Assembly: GCA_021229015.1 (NCBI GenBank) | Contig: CM037785.1 | Span: 34,645,062-34,709,061, forward strand | DNA length: 64,000 bases | Origin: Solen grandis | Lineage: Eukaryota; Mollusca; Bivalvia; Adapedonta; Solenidae | Direction of reading: 5' to 3' | Shown: positions 19,668-31,369 of the stretch, piece by piece | Layout of the letters: each line of letters opens with the position of its first letter | Position numbering within the stretch: the first letter of the stretch is position 1 | The notes under the pieces: model-generated | What the model was told of the DNA's origin: nothing | What the model saw: only the letters and a program-made list of their open reading frames with translations | The model's database searches: none | Made by a program: the position numbers and the translations under genes

Positions 19668-20006
19668 ATGGGACCGTACACACGTAGGTCCACCCCAGAC
19701 TTGCTAAAATTGTTCCTCGACAATCCCAGCTATGAGGAACAAGAGAGCGACCCAGACAGCTATCACGATCAAGTTGATGTGTATGATCTATATCTCACTC
19801 TTATAAAAAGGGGAGATCTCCCTAATTACCTGTCAGTTACCTTTGAAGATGTACCATCTACCCTACTACAGGGATCGGGAGACAGCCTGAACTTCATAGG
19901 TGACAAGGATCTAACCCGTTGTCATTTGCATCTCCTTGCAGGATGGATGAAGAGATATGTCATGGGATGGGACTGTCAAACGTGTGGTATGGACCACAAT
20001 ATGTGA
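19668..20006 (+). CDS. Orphan ORF at the right end of the Polinton-like element
   Basis: 112 residues, MGPYTRRSTPDLLKLFLDNP onward. Acidic, with no membrane segment or recognised domain. The C-terminus WDCQTCGMDHN lies in the first copy of a 35-bp direct repeat, and the stop falls between the two copies. A clear TATA box and short predicted leader support expression in the viral context. I do not recognise the family; it could be an early regulatory protein, but that is only inferred from position next to the terminus. Confidence 0.5.
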   Translation: MGPYTRRSTPDLLKLFLDNPSYEEQESDPDSYHDQVDVYDLYLTLIKRGDLPNYLSVTFEDVPSTLLQGSGDSLNFIGDKDLTRCHLHLLAGWMKRYVMGWDCQTCGMDHNM

Positions 20007-20039
20007 TGGGACTGTACAACGTGTGGTATGGACCACAAT
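19966..20039 (+). repeat. 35-bp direct repeat, two copies, period 39
   Basis: GATGGGACTGTCAAACGTGT... (19966-20000) recurs at 20005-20039 with two changes. The repeat covers the 3' end of the orphan ORF. Confidence 0.85.
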
Positions 20040-20160
20040 TAACAAGAAACAAAACGGCCATTTTCAGGGCCAACCCAAATGTCTCGAAAGGACATTTTTA
20101 CAATTGTCAATCCCCCTTTAAGATGTGGTCCTCCTTTAAGAAAATTTTATTACATAAATT

Positions 20161-20338
20161 TGTTTTCATATATAGTACCATTCGGTACTATAGATTCGGT
20201 AAATCTGTTTTCATATATAGTACCATTCGGTACTATAGATTCGGTACCATAAGTACCAAAAAAAAAAATTTATGGTACCAAGGTACCATAAGTACAAAAA
20301 ATTATGGTACCGTCGGTACCATAGTGCCACCCTATACT
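20161..20338. repeat. Palindromic GGTACC-rich right terminal region
   Basis: A ~41-bp unit beginning TGTTTTCATATATAGTACC occurs twice with period 45, then several GGTACC/TACCATAAGTACC palindromes and A runs. It ends ...CCACCCTATACT. Polinton ends are known as AG...CT with terminal inverted repeats; the CT at 20338 fits, but no matching left end exists in the window. Confidence 0.55.
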
Positions 20339-20340
20339 AC

Positions 20341-20738
20341 AAGGGGTCACCTGATTTTACATAGGCTAATATAGAAAAAAAAATCTTCTTCTCTGAAACC
20401 ACAAGGCCAAGCCTTTTGATTTTTAATATGTAGCATGATCTTATGACTCTCTACCAAGATTGTTCAAATTATGACCCTGGGGTCAAAATTGGCCCCGCCC
20501 CAGGGGTCACTTGATTTAACATAGGCTAATAGGAAAAAAACTTGAGAAATATCTTCTCAGACACCACAAAGCATAGAGTTTAGATATTTGGTGTGTAGCA
20601 TTGTCTAGTCGATTCTTACCAAGTTTGTTCAAATCATGACGCTGGGGTCAAAATTGGCCCCACTCCAGGGATCACTTGATTTTACATAGCCTAATGATAC
20701 CAGGTGAGCGATCCAGGGCCATCATGGCTCTCTTGTTT
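20341..20738 (+). mobile_element. Right part of the split interspersed repeat
   Basis: It begins GGGGTCACCTGATTTTACAT, repeating the last ~50 bases left of the viral block, continues with two ~165-bp units (each with a GGGGTCAAAATTGGCCCC palindrome) and ends CAGGTGAGCGATCCAGGGCC...CTCTTGTTT, the standard terminus of this family. Confidence 0.75.
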
Positions 20739-23329
20739 ATCAAATGCCAGATGGTTACTTTTGCGTTAGTGTTTGTAATGTTGTTTTTTGATTGCTTTTT
20801 TTGGTCTACGATAAATAAAACCTTTCTGTGGTTTGAGCAAAGTAAGATTTGATGCAGTATAACGGATTTAGAATTATACAACACGGAACTATTTTTTCTT
20901 GGTTGAACAATAGTCAAAAAACTAATATCACAATCAGATTTGGGATAATTCATTCTAAACGGGGAGTCAAAATAGATTTTGTCTAGTGGATATGCTTGGG
21001 TTATCATCTTCACTACCTACCACTTTTTATTAACATGACATGATCTTTAAAGGAAAGAAGTTGCTTATGTCAAAATTTCGTTAAACCAATGCAAACCGTT
21101 ATCGTCCTTATAATCATGTTTATTATATACCAGAAAAAAATACACGTGGTTGCAATTTACCCATGAAAAAAACGTCGAAAAAAAAACAACAGCATATAAA
21201 ATTATGTTTAAGGTCCTTTTAAAGGCCCAACGTAAGTTTGCATTATATCCACTATCATACGGTTAGTTAGACGGCAGTAAGGAAGCAAACTCCACGTCCA
21301 GAACGACAAAAAATATAACGTCTATTTAATAAGTCGTTATGCACATCTAATGATCACACGGTCAACCAACGAAATAAGGGGATTAACAAGGAATACATTA
21401 GTCGACCATGAAATTAAAGATCCGAGTGACCCTGTCGGGAGGACTCAAACACAAAGCGATGTGCGGCTAGCGATATTGTCAGTTTTGTTTGTAGTAGACA
21501 AACGCCGGTCATATTCATTACTGAGTTTTGTTAATTTTCAATTCAACCTTTTTAATTTAGGTATTTAAAGCTTATATGAAATTTCATACTGCGTTTTCAT
21601 TGACCCCATTATATTACATCTTACAAGGTGTATCTTTTTATAGAATGGGTGCAGCTTTATGACATTACCTAGATTCTGTAATGGCGAACTTTAAAGCAGC
21701 TCGTTTACAGATGATCACAAAAACTGAAAGAAAAAAAGTTTGTTCTACTTTCCCTCGTTAATGTTGTTCTGACAAATAAACTCAGCAAGTGTATGTTACA
21801 TTGCACGGGAAAAACGTTACTGTCATTAACGCCCATTCTGGGGAAATCTGTTCAATATAGAATACGCTTTCCCGAAGCAATTGCTTGTTGTACCACGAAA
21901 CACGTTCCGCAACATAGCGTCGTAGCGCATGTGCGAAGAGTGAATGTGGTCAATCATGTGACGGTACACAAAAATAGAAATTATAAATACAGGTTTTATA
22001 ATTCTAAATATATGTTCAGTTACGCTATTGCGTGTTCATGTAATCAGTTTTATCTGAACATATACGGCTGGTGTGACGCGGATTACACAGCATAAAAACA
22101 TGGTATAAAATACATCTTTGCATGTTTCACACATGAGTAACTGCTGTATTGAATAGATTAGATAAAACTGAATATTAAATGATCTTCCTTCGCAAAATAC
22201 TTGTTTCATGGATATTTCTTTGCAGATAGACAGTTACACGACTGGATATGGTAGGTTTTAATTTCTATTTAACTTTTCTATTATTATGCCGACTCTGCTT
22301 TAGTTTAAACATATTTTATTTGTAAATGACATGTTACAAAATAAGTGATATTGCAAGTTACAAAGATACACAAAAAGGATTTGAACTGAAAGCTGAAAGC
22401 TTATTGTAGTTCTTATCCTGGAATATGAATTTAACAGAAATATTGGAGATATTACAAATAACTGAACATGGTACATTAATAGGGTGGTATCAAGAATGAT
22501 AAGTAATTATTAATTAAGATTCTTCTTTACACAAGTTTACAAACAAGAAAGGGGGGGGGGCTTTTCCATTGCTTATTATTATAAATACGTTGACATGTGC
22601 GTTGATACATCTCTTTCCGCAATACAAAAATAGTTTCAATTTCAATTGGAAACTAACAACTATGTTCTTCTTAAAGTTAAGGACCAGTGTTGAGTCATGT
22701 CATGCCATTGTCGTAAGTACACTTTAGATAACATTAAATTTGAATAAAGTTTCAATGAAATACGTGGACTTATTACGTAGCATGGAAACCATTTGGAGTA
22801 TCAGCCTTAATGTTTGATATGTCGTTTTGGAACATATTATCAAATAACTCTAAAATTCTCGAGCATATATCTTTATACAAATTAAGAATATATGTTTTAC
22901 AATAACACATCGACGCGCTTCTGGTGCAGTCAATTAATACGATGTCAACGTCAACTATTCTAGTCAAAATCAGAAACGTCATGTATATCATTTAGATGCC
23001 CTCGCGTTATTTACTGTATCTTAAAATAATCAGCACTAGCTTCCATACATCGATTGTAACGGTTAACCAAGTGCTCGAACATGTCAGCGAACCTAGTTCC
23101 GAAAGGCTCGAAAGAATCTGTTGTGTACTGTTGAGCAATTTAGCCACTGACTCGAACCGTTTACCCTGCAGCTTGCTTATCAACTTTCAGTCGAAATTAT
23201 ATTGTTATGTTAGTATTTATTACTATGATTACTATTCTTTCTATTATTATAATTATTGCAGATGTTTATTTGTCATGATTAATAATAAATTTTAAAACTC
23301 GTATGGTTGAGATAAACTACCCGGAAATA
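20739..23329. other. Intergenic, no gene seen
   Basis: AT-rich. A fragment of the RUDI-like SINE is at about 21418-21470 (CGAGTGACCCTGTCGGGAGG). A G10 run is at about 22551. A block near 21945-22010 (GGTCAATCATGTGACGGTAC, then TAAATACAGG) resembles 63085-63150. No coding evidence. Confidence 0.5.
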
Positions 23330-23771
23330 TAACAATGTTCATAGAAGCAAGTTTCGTTGAATTCGGAAGATGGGGTACTATCCCTAGCTCCATCAGCTAC
23401 AGCTCGAGGTGCATGTCGGGGGCTGTATGCGCAGGGGCGTTGTCCTCGTGAAGCAAAAAGTGACTAATTGGAAGTCCGGGCCTCCAACGCGTCCAACGCG
23501 CAGACAAGATCACTTCTGTCCTTGTTGATGCACCTTAGCCTTGATTATCATCCTCCGTCTTCCCCCTGTGTCTCCTTGCTGATCTTCTCGCCCTCGGTGA
23601 ATATACTGTGCCAGTTAAGAAGAAATATCGTAAAATTGTTTTCCTTGGGTTGGCTTGCCTCATTTTTACAAGTGTCTGACTTGGTGTCATGCCGAGCTTA
23701 TGGCAGAACATGATAATGACGCGATTTTCAATTTTTGCCGTGTCCGTCTTTTTCGTACGTTTTAACCACAC
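23330..23771 (-). pseudogene. Mariner-type transposase relic
   Basis: The minus strand reads an N-terminal helix-turn-helix-like part (IENRVIIMFCHKLGMTPSQT) at 23535-23771. After frame breaks, a catalytic-core remnant follows, HFLLHEDNAPAHTA (about 23424-23462), then a decayed counterpart of the usual PHPPYSPDLAP region. The middle of the transposase is missing and stops interrupt it. Non-functional cut-and-paste transposase. Confidence 0.6.
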
Positions 23772-24459
23772 CGCCTTATTGTAAACGTATGGTTTTGCCT
23801 TACATTTACGAAAAAGAGGCCAGAAAAGAAAACAAATAACTTATTTTGCGCAATTAAACAAACTGATGTCGTTTCGCGGATTTTTATCACCGAATTTAAG
23901 TTTTATATTGAATTGAAAATGAATTTTGGTTTATATACGTTTTTCGTAACACCATAAAAACGCTTTTATTACTGTATCGCATTTTAGCTTGAAAGTCGTT
24001 CTGAGAATACATCAAAATCAATAAGAATAAAGGATCATTATGATTGACGTTAACGTAAAAAGATATTTAGAAAGTCTACGTACTTTTGAATAACCCCTCG
24101 TACATAGAGAGTAGTCACTTGTTTTAGGGCAATAAAACCAGTGAGGATAAGTAGATATCGAAGGATGAATGCAAGACTACTGTAACCTTTTCAACTATAT
24201 GCAGTTTTATTAAGTTTGCTCCAAGTCCTCGAAATGCAATGATTACCAAGTCTCTGCAAATAAAGTTTCTAAAGCACTATTTTCACCAAGTTATGTATGT
24301 ATGTTGTTTCTGCCAACCTCAGGAATTTACACGCCAGATACATGCTTGTAAATAACACCATACTTTGTTCATGCAGTTTATAAACTTCTTCCTATTCAAC
24401 TATGTGTCTAACAGTGTTAAAAACTCAACCTTCGGCATAACAACTGTCTTTTTAAGAAA

Positions 24460-24612
24460 ATGGCGTCACAAAATGAACAAACGTTAAAAGATTTCGAACA
24501 AGAAGATAGGAAAGAAGGAGCACAGAGAGATTTGTTGATGGAGTCCCAATCCTTAATCTACGGTGTAAAGGACATACCACCCCCTGTGCTCTTAATATTG
24601 TTTGCAATACAG
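24460..24612 (+). CDS. First coding exon of an SLC23-family (nucleobase/ascorbate) transporter
   Basis: ATG at 24460, open for 51 codons to a donor CAG|GTATGA. The end, SLIYGVKDIPPPVLLILFAIQ split by the exon edge, matches the start of the first membrane segment of SLC23 proteins (normally followed by HYLTM). Phase 0 at the donor. The following exons are not found downstream on the + strand, except a decayed one at 31142-31369, so this copy may be incomplete or broken. It is a paralog in tail-to-tail orientation with the - strand gene at 37180-54977. Confidence 0.65.
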
Positions 24613-24734
24613 GTATGAATCTATACATATTTTCTGGGATGATAGGTATTATATTTTCCTAAATTAGCTTATGGTTCTCATCAGGAGATTTCTTTTATGA
24701 TCTCATGTTACGTGTTTTTCTAGTACCGTGGATA

Positions 24735-24930
24735 TTTAAAGCAGCTATTCATGGATGGTCATTATCTATTATTGATTTGATACAATTTGTATTATATTAT
24801 CTATATCTGTATTAACTCTGTCAAATACCCATCTACAGACGCATGGTCGCCCAATGCAACATTTCGTTATTGTTAAAAAAATGTTTTTTTTAATCACAGG
24901 CAATAGCGTTTTGAACGGTATAAAACCTTA
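24735..24930 (+). repeat. Unclassified repeat, copy 1
   Basis: It shares blocks with 50068-50265: AAGCAGCT..TTCA.....GATGGTCATT, CTACAGACGCATGGTC and CACAGGCAATAGCGTT. No family recognised. Confidence 0.5.
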
Positions 24931-26628
24931 ACATTTATATACACTAAAGTAAGGGGTACATATCCTTCTCAGTGTGTTCTATTACCTTTCCGTTTAATCG
25001 TTGTAAATCATAACACGTCTATCACTGTATATATAGTAATTTATTCAATCATGTCAACGAGATACCCGTATGAAGTATGAAACATCCGTTCAGGTTTCGT
25101 TAAATATAAAATGTTTACAGCGTGTTAATAATAATTATCCCAGGTATTGATTTTCTTAAAAATCATAGAATTTCAGAATCTTGTTTATTGCTATACCAAG
25201 ATAAACATAATATATATTCATGTTCATTAAAGACAATAAGTCATGTAATCTATAAATACATAACTTATCTTAATGTACTTGATGTCAGTTGTTGGCCTAG
25301 TACCAAAGAACACGAAACACACAACTAGTCACTTGGAACGGCGTGATCAGATATATCAACTAATCGAATCAATCCTTTCGAGCATTTCGTCATTCTTCTA
25401 CAAAATAATGAGCACAAACGCTTAAAATGCGAATTAACCACCGTTTAAAGTTCTTTAATGAAGACTGCCAATAACTTAAACTTATTACACCAATAATTCA
25501 GAGTAAATTGAGGAAAAAACTACTAAAACATAAAAAATATATAAACCTTCAACAAAGCCTTGAGATCGCAATCTTTCCAACTACGAACATTTCAAGGTTT
25601 ATCATATTTTGTGTAAAGCTATCATCTACAGACTAACATGGTTACGTTAAGTTAAATACTTTCTATAAACATATAAACACATAACCAGCAATATTGTCCC
25701 AGACACTCTGGAGTTATTGAATGATTGAAAAATGGCCAAATTAACAGTGACCGCGCTCTTACTCTAACACACATGAATCAACTTCTCCAAACTTTTTCAC
25801 AATTTGAATGGGCACAAAATTTTAACTAGGTTTGGTAACCAGCCAAATCAATATTGAACACTCTAGAGTTATGGCCCTTTAATGAATAATAAATTGCAAA
25901 ATTAACAGTGTCTGCTCTCTAACACTGACAAACGTGAACTGAACTTTGTCATAATGTGTATTGGCACAATATCTCAATTGTGCTTGAAAACCAGTCAGAA
26001 TATTCCACTTTAGAGTTATGACACTTGAATTGATAAAATTGCAGGACGGGCGTATTTTGCAATAACCATTTCTATTCAAATGGCTTGTGGAATCTGGCAA
26101 TGTCTTGATACGACTTGTTATGGCTCGCCAGGTAGCAGTTTGTTGATCTTTGCTAGGTTGTACCATAAGATATCTTCTATCAGCGGGCTAAAATATCGTT
26201 TTTCCAAACCGGTGCATTGCTTTTAATAATGATTGTAATAACAAGATGTTCAGATTAATTAAGAAGTTACTTAATTACTGTCATTTATAATTGCGAAGCT
26301 CACAAATGCGACAAAAACACAATAGTCACAAGCACTTGCGAAAATTGAGCAATGATTCGAATTATCATTACTTAATTCTTACAGTTACTTGTTTTATTAT
26401 TTTAACCTATTTTAGCTAATGTCGAGAAATTCGGTTATTCACGAAATATAAAGTTGGTTACAACTTCTGAATTTGCCATTCATAAATTGTGCCCCTGTGC
26501 GAGGAGTATATTTATAAAACGGAAAAATAAATTGACTATACATTTTAATTAACGTGATAAGCACATACTTTTAAATATGTGTACGTATATTATGTGAAAA
26601 GAGAGTGGAAGCAGTGTCATACATTTAC
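24931..26628. other. No gene seen
   Basis: AT-rich intergenic or intronic sequence with short GAGTTATGGCCCTTTA-type repeat pieces (near 25866). No coding potential above chance. Confidence 0.5.
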
Positions 26629-26742
26629 CTTAATATCGTTTACGTCCACGTCCAGTATAACGCCTGGGAACGGAAGTCCGTCATAGACGACAACAACATA
26701 ACATCCGACCAGACTCTTGTAAACAATCGTCACTTTCTTCAT
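26629..26742 (-). CDS. Isolated exon-like ORF with a YDGLPFPG motif
   Basis: 38 open codons from ATG at 26742 to a donor AAG|GTAAATG. The sequence ends CYVVVVYDGLPFPGVILDVD (then VNDIK). A Y-D-G-x-P-[FY]-P-G-[IV] pattern followed by acidic VD residues recurs in uncharacterised molluscan and transposon-associated proteins. The ATG is preceded by GGTTAG, so it may instead be an internal exon with acceptor. No neighbouring exon was found. May be a stray exon or a transposon remnant. Confidence 0.4.
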
Positions 26743-26867
26743 CTAACCTGATTACATTACCTACAAAATATAAGCCACAATAGACACGTAAAACCAGTGA
26801 ATATTTATAACAGACTAATTCATAATGATTGACATTTGACAACAGTTTAATATATACAATTATTGGC

Positions 26868-27921
26868 TGTTACGGCCACTTTACTGTACAGTAAAGTTTA
26901 CCTGTATTCATTATGTTTTACCTGTATATAAGTTATCTTTGCTGTACAGTATACATACCTGTTTGTTCTGTCAGGCATGTAGTGAGTGACCACTGGGTTT
27001 ATATTTATATATATATATTGGAACACGGTGTAGCTCGCCAGTGTAAGGTTAGCCAGAGAGTGTTGAAACGATGGAAAGCGCTCAGTAAATTATTTGTTAT
27101 AGAACAAACAGTCTTTTGGGTAAGTAGATATATTTTATACTATTTTATATTTGATTCATTCTTTTGAACAATGCTTTCTCTTTGACAGAAATAAGTTTAT
27201 TGTAATTTCTGTAGGTCGTAGGTTTCATGCCACGTGTTTTAGTCTTTTATGTGTCTAGTCATTTACCGTGTTTCATTTACAATAGCATTTCATTATTCAT
27301 AATGGATAAAGCCCTTCTTATATTAAACTGAATATTAATATATAAAATGTACCACTAATTCTCATCAATTTTCTGTTAATAATGTAGGGTAATGTGTTAT
27401 AAGGAAAAAGTATTACTGAAGATAGAAGCGGAGAATGGCATTAAATTAAACAAATTCGATATAATGTTATGATGAACATAAAATACTGTATAGGAAAATA
27501 TACAAAATATATCATTGTTAAATACAATAAAATGTTTAATTATTAGCTATGCATTTGAAATTTATTGATGAGGACACTGTGTGTGAAAAGGGGGTGAAAT
27601 AATGCCAATGAGTATATACATGCATTTATTGTGTATATTATGTAATATAACTTACAGTAAAATGTAAATGATATGAAATATACATTAGGAATGTTATGCA
27701 GTAAAATGCTAGAGTATTGAAATGTGTAGGAGTGTGAGTAAAATTAATGTGTTGACTACGAGTTTATTCATTTTAGGTTTTCTTTTTGGTACTGGATGAA
27801 ATTGACGTTGCCGTTGTCATTAACCGTGAAATATTGGCGTTGACGTTGTCATTAACTTCAATAAATGGAGTAACTTGTGTGTGAATTCTATTTGGGGGAC
27901 CCGCTTAGCCGTCCTGCAACA
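26868..27921 (+). mobile_element. Solo LTR with 5-bp target-site duplication
   Basis: It starts TGTTACGG and ends CCTGCAACA, an imperfect inverted terminus (TGTTRC/GYAACA). It is flanked by TTGGC at 26863-26867 and 27922-27926. Inside are a TATA-like TTTATATATATATATTGG near 27000 and AATAAA near 27860, arranged as in U3-R-U5. No internal retroviral genes are present, so this is a recombined solo LTR. Superfamily (Ty3-like most likely) is not proven. Confidence 0.7.
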
Positions 27922-27926
27922 TTGGC

Positions 27927-29189
27927 GCTTATCCAAGATGCCCTTCTCAAATACTTAAATTATAACCTCATCTACCAGAAAAAGCTGTACCTTGAATGTG
28001 CTGGAATTTGCTTAAGCATTTGATCATATTATGTCACAATATCTAGACATTTTGATCGACAGCACGTATTACCGCTGCTCCGATTCCATTCCCACGTGTC
28101 GCCTCTTAAAATATCTAGGTTGAATTTTCAAACCCTAAATGACTTATTTTTGTAGGCCAAAGATAAAAATTTTTGTTTGTTGCGGTAGTAGGTAGATAAG
28201 CTGTCGCCAACGGAGTGATTACATTTCAGTTTCTTTCCAGTTGTAACCGACTTTAAAGTTGGATGCAAGTGCACCCATATCGCTTCTTGATCGTGACGAA
28301 GGCGGTCGGCCATTGTGAAGAGGGGAATTATGTCATAGTCGTTGACTCACTGTATGAAGAGACAGCAAGTTTCTAGATCCGCTATAAAGCATGGCTTAAA
28401 TTTCGGTCGAATACTTACACGAGTAACATGCGCGACAATTTCTAAGCGTGTAAGATTTTTTTTCAGATTCTGTTTCGAAGCGTTTTGTATTGTGCCTGAA
28501 GCCCGTTTCATTTCTGTGTTTTATTTCATCATAAGATTCTGCCTAGTTCTTTGTTATTTTTGTATGATGTTTTTTGTCACTTCTTCGTTACTTTGGTTTC
28601 CGCCTTTTTACCCTCTCTTTGTCTCTCTCTCTCTTTCTCACTCTTTGTTTTGCATGTTGTTTGTCTTGACAAAACATTTTCAATTTTCATGGTCAATGGT
28701 ATTTCTTCATCTTTGCAAATATCACACTCCGTATACATATGCTTTTTTGTCTTCACATACAATTGTCTTCAACAAGGAATCAATATCATAATGTCAGCCA
28801 TATTCAACTTGAAGCTCAGTTTGCCATGCATCTTGCACAAGAACATGTCTTGAAGTCCTTTTCTGTTGCTCTAATCACCCAGAAGAGTCGTGATTTGCAA
28901 TAAACTGTTAGTGATATCGTGTTTTTTTTTTTTTGACAAAATGTAAGTCAACTTTGATAAATCTTATTGGTTATTTATACCTTTTCTCGTGGTAGTTGCA
29001 TGTTTTTGTCTGTCGTCAATAGCAATATATCTTCTCTTTCATAGAATTCGGTAATCCTAGATTTCATTCGATGTTTACATTTGGTTTTCACAATAGCTTA
29101 GAGTCGAGATGACGTCTAGATATCGCTAAGCCGTACTGTTTCAATGTTCGTTTTCCTGTTACTATTATTTAATTTCTTTTCTCTCTTAT
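27927..29189. other. No gene seen
   Basis: Open stretches at 28128-28313 (-) and 28342-28853 (+) are low-complexity or Phe/Leu-rich and lack domain signatures. A CTCT-rich run lies at 28619-28640. Confidence 0.5.
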
Positions 29190-29577
29190 ACAGGCAAATG
29201 ACATGTTTTAGAGTTACTTCACATACTTTGGAAATTGAATTCGGTAGATTTAATGGTAATATGAGACATGAACGTAAATGTAGAGTTTGTAATAGTAACA
29301 CGACTGAATCGGAATATCATTTCTCTTCTAATTTTGTGCTATTGCTTAATAAACATATCATCAAATTAAACATATTTATATTTTCAGGTTTTGCCTAACA
29401 TGTGGTATAATATGCTTACATGTTCACTATGTAACCTTCATTTATTTATTTTGTCCTTTTTATAACTTGCATGCATGGAAATGTATGTTTATGTCTTGGT
29501 CATGTGTAAATGTATTGTTTTGTAAATGGCCAAAGGCATTGTATTATGCTGATTTGCCAATAAACTGAACTGAACTG
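29190..29577 (+). mobile_element. 3' end of a CR1/L2-like LINE
   Basis: It translates as MTCFRVTSHTLEIEFGRFNG then ERKCRVCNSNTTESEYHF, the C-terminal zinc-knuckle region after the reverse transcriptase of many bivalve LINEs. An untranslated tail follows, ending GCCAATAAACTGAACTGAACTG, a short tandem tail typical of CR1-like elements. The rest of the element is absent (5' truncation). Confidence 0.75.
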
Positions 29578-31141
29578 TTATCGCAGCGCTCCGCTTCGCG
29601 GCGCTTGAGATAAATTCCATAAAAATTAAATATAAACGATAACTTATACATATATTTTCCATCTCAAGACTTCACAAATGAGTTAATGCAATATATTTTT
29701 CAAATTTTTGAACGAAATGCAAATTTTTCATTGGACGATTAAGTAAGAAAGGTATGGGTTTGATGTCATTTGCACGTCAAAAGCTGGAAATGACATTTAA
29801 AAAAGTTTGTTATTAGCTATAGCGTCCACATTACTCAAACTATCTCATTTAAATTTTCCGAACCTGAAGAGGTGCATCGTCGTCGGAGTCGTAGTTTCAT
29901 GGTACACCCAGATTATGTAACCTTGTGAAGTTGCGATGTTTGTTTTGTTGATATTTTAGTCAACGACTGCTGTAAATCGAAGATCGCTTGACTATTTTCC
30001 TACGGTTTGATGTCATAAAGTGAAACTATCGAGGTTTCGACGGTAGTGTTGTACATGTTACTGATTTTTTTTCTGTCTGAGTGAGTAGGAAGTCCAATAG
30101 CATGGTCATAAATAAGTAACGTAACATTTAATCAAACAAGGGAGCTTTACAGTACTACTTTTTACGACTTCGGCACGTCGCGGCCTGAAGTCGAACCCAC
30201 GATCATCTGATTCCGAGGCGGTCATTCTTACCACATGGCCAACAGGACTCGTCTTTAAGAGATCAATAATAGTCATTCATTTATCGTTTAAATCTGATAA
30301 GTTGACAAAACAAAGCGGCAATTGTTTATCTTGTCTGAAGTCTAAAACTGTTCTAATAACAAACTTGAAAACTTGTTTTTCTTTTTTGTCAAGTATCAAG
30401 CTAGGTATATTATAAAACTCTTTATTTATGAAAATAAAATAACGGGCCACTCATATGAACTCTGCAAATCATTTTAATAAATGCTCTATATTTTCCTAGT
30501 GCGCTATCAGGAAGTGTTATGGCTTGCATAACAGATTTTCGTTTTACTTTATATGGAAAAGAAGTATCCAAAACAGTATCGTAATAGAGCGATATCCCGC
30601 TGATAATCATTCAGCGCATTTTAGACTTAGTGTGAGAGGAAAATCGCAAAGAGACCAGTTCTGCAGCTCGTAAACTATGTTTGTTTATTCCCAACAGATC
30701 CATATTACATTGTTGCAATGAAATGTTGGCTTCATATTTCCAAAATAACTTGGTTCAAGGGTTTTGCTATACCTTAATTTACACTTGAATTGGATAAATA
30801 ATCACTGAGCTATGTCCCTTATGTATTTTTGACGCACTCTTGTCCGCACTTCATGTGCAAAACCACCGGCTTGAGTTGGATGAAATTTTACACATTGACA
30901 TGGTCAAATATACAAAAATAATCGTAATGTTAATAATATAAATGTAATGAAGTAACTTTTGGACCGAAAACATGTGTTCCAGCCGAGGCATTGCATTTAC
31001 ATACGTCTTTAAAATGATGCACATATCACTTCATGTTAATTACGATTAAGTATATTTTGCCAATCAATGAAAATTATTTCAATTAGCAGTCATTTTCGTT
31101 TAAAAAGTATTCTATCTAAGGTTATTCTTTGTCAAACTTAC
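29578..31141. other. No gene seen apart from a SINE-like piece
   Basis: AT-rich. The only structured part is the tRNA-like head at 30150-30250. Confidence 0.5.
30150..30250 (-). repeat. tRNA-like SINE head
   Basis: The minus strand shows TTGGCCATGTGGTAAGAATG (A-box-like) and GTGGGTTCGACTTC (B-box-like) about 40 bases apart. The arms do not pair like a tRNA gene. Confidence 0.5.
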
Positions 31142-31369
31142 TCTCCTGGTTGGAAGCCGAAGAATATTTCTTGTTGCTGGCTTCCTTTCATCATTTTCGG
31201 AAGCGTTGGAAAGTTTGAGTTTTTCTTTCAACAGTGCTAGAACCAGTTATCAGGTGATGCTCGGTATTTTAATCACGGCTGGGTTTTCTGTTACGAATTT
31301 TGCAAACATTGACTCGTATCGAAACATCACAATCCTCGGACTGTCCATATGGTGGTCTAGTTTTCTGGG
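31142..31369 (+). pseudogene. Decayed SLC23 exon copy, cut by assembly gap
   Basis: It matches the functional minus-strand exon at 39975-40248, including the flanking intron edge, but the acceptor AG has become TG (CTCTCCTG), the frame is broken by indels, and a stretch encoding the PEPVIGSLLT region is shortened. It ends at the N gap. It lies on the same strand as the first exon at 24460 and is probably from the same broken paralog. Confidence 0.85.

Larger units (their letters stand above)
8996..20340 (-). mobile_element. Endogenous Polinton/Maverick (adintovirus-like) element, capsid end missing
   Basis: Within 11.3 kb lie a protein-primed family B DNA polymerase, a retroviral-type integrase with chromodomain, an FtsK/HerA-type packaging ATPase, pX-like GGFL proteins and several conserved Polinton orphan proteins. 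This combination is diagnostic of Polintons/adintoviruses. Major capsid, penton and adenain-type protease genes are absent. The left edge cuts through a gene and runs into host repeat with no terminal inverted repeat. The right edge has palindromic GGTACC repeats and may end at CCCTATACT (20338). Integrated, defective relic. Confidence 0.9.

Noticed and set aside
21945..22010. Shared SLC23 promoter with 63085-63150
   Set aside because: Both blocks are in the same orientation although the genes are opposed, so a common repeat is more likely than a duplicated promoter.
28128..28853. ORFs at 28.1-28.9 kb
   Set aside because: Phe/Leu/Ser-rich low-complexity translation around a CT-rich run; no supporting signals.
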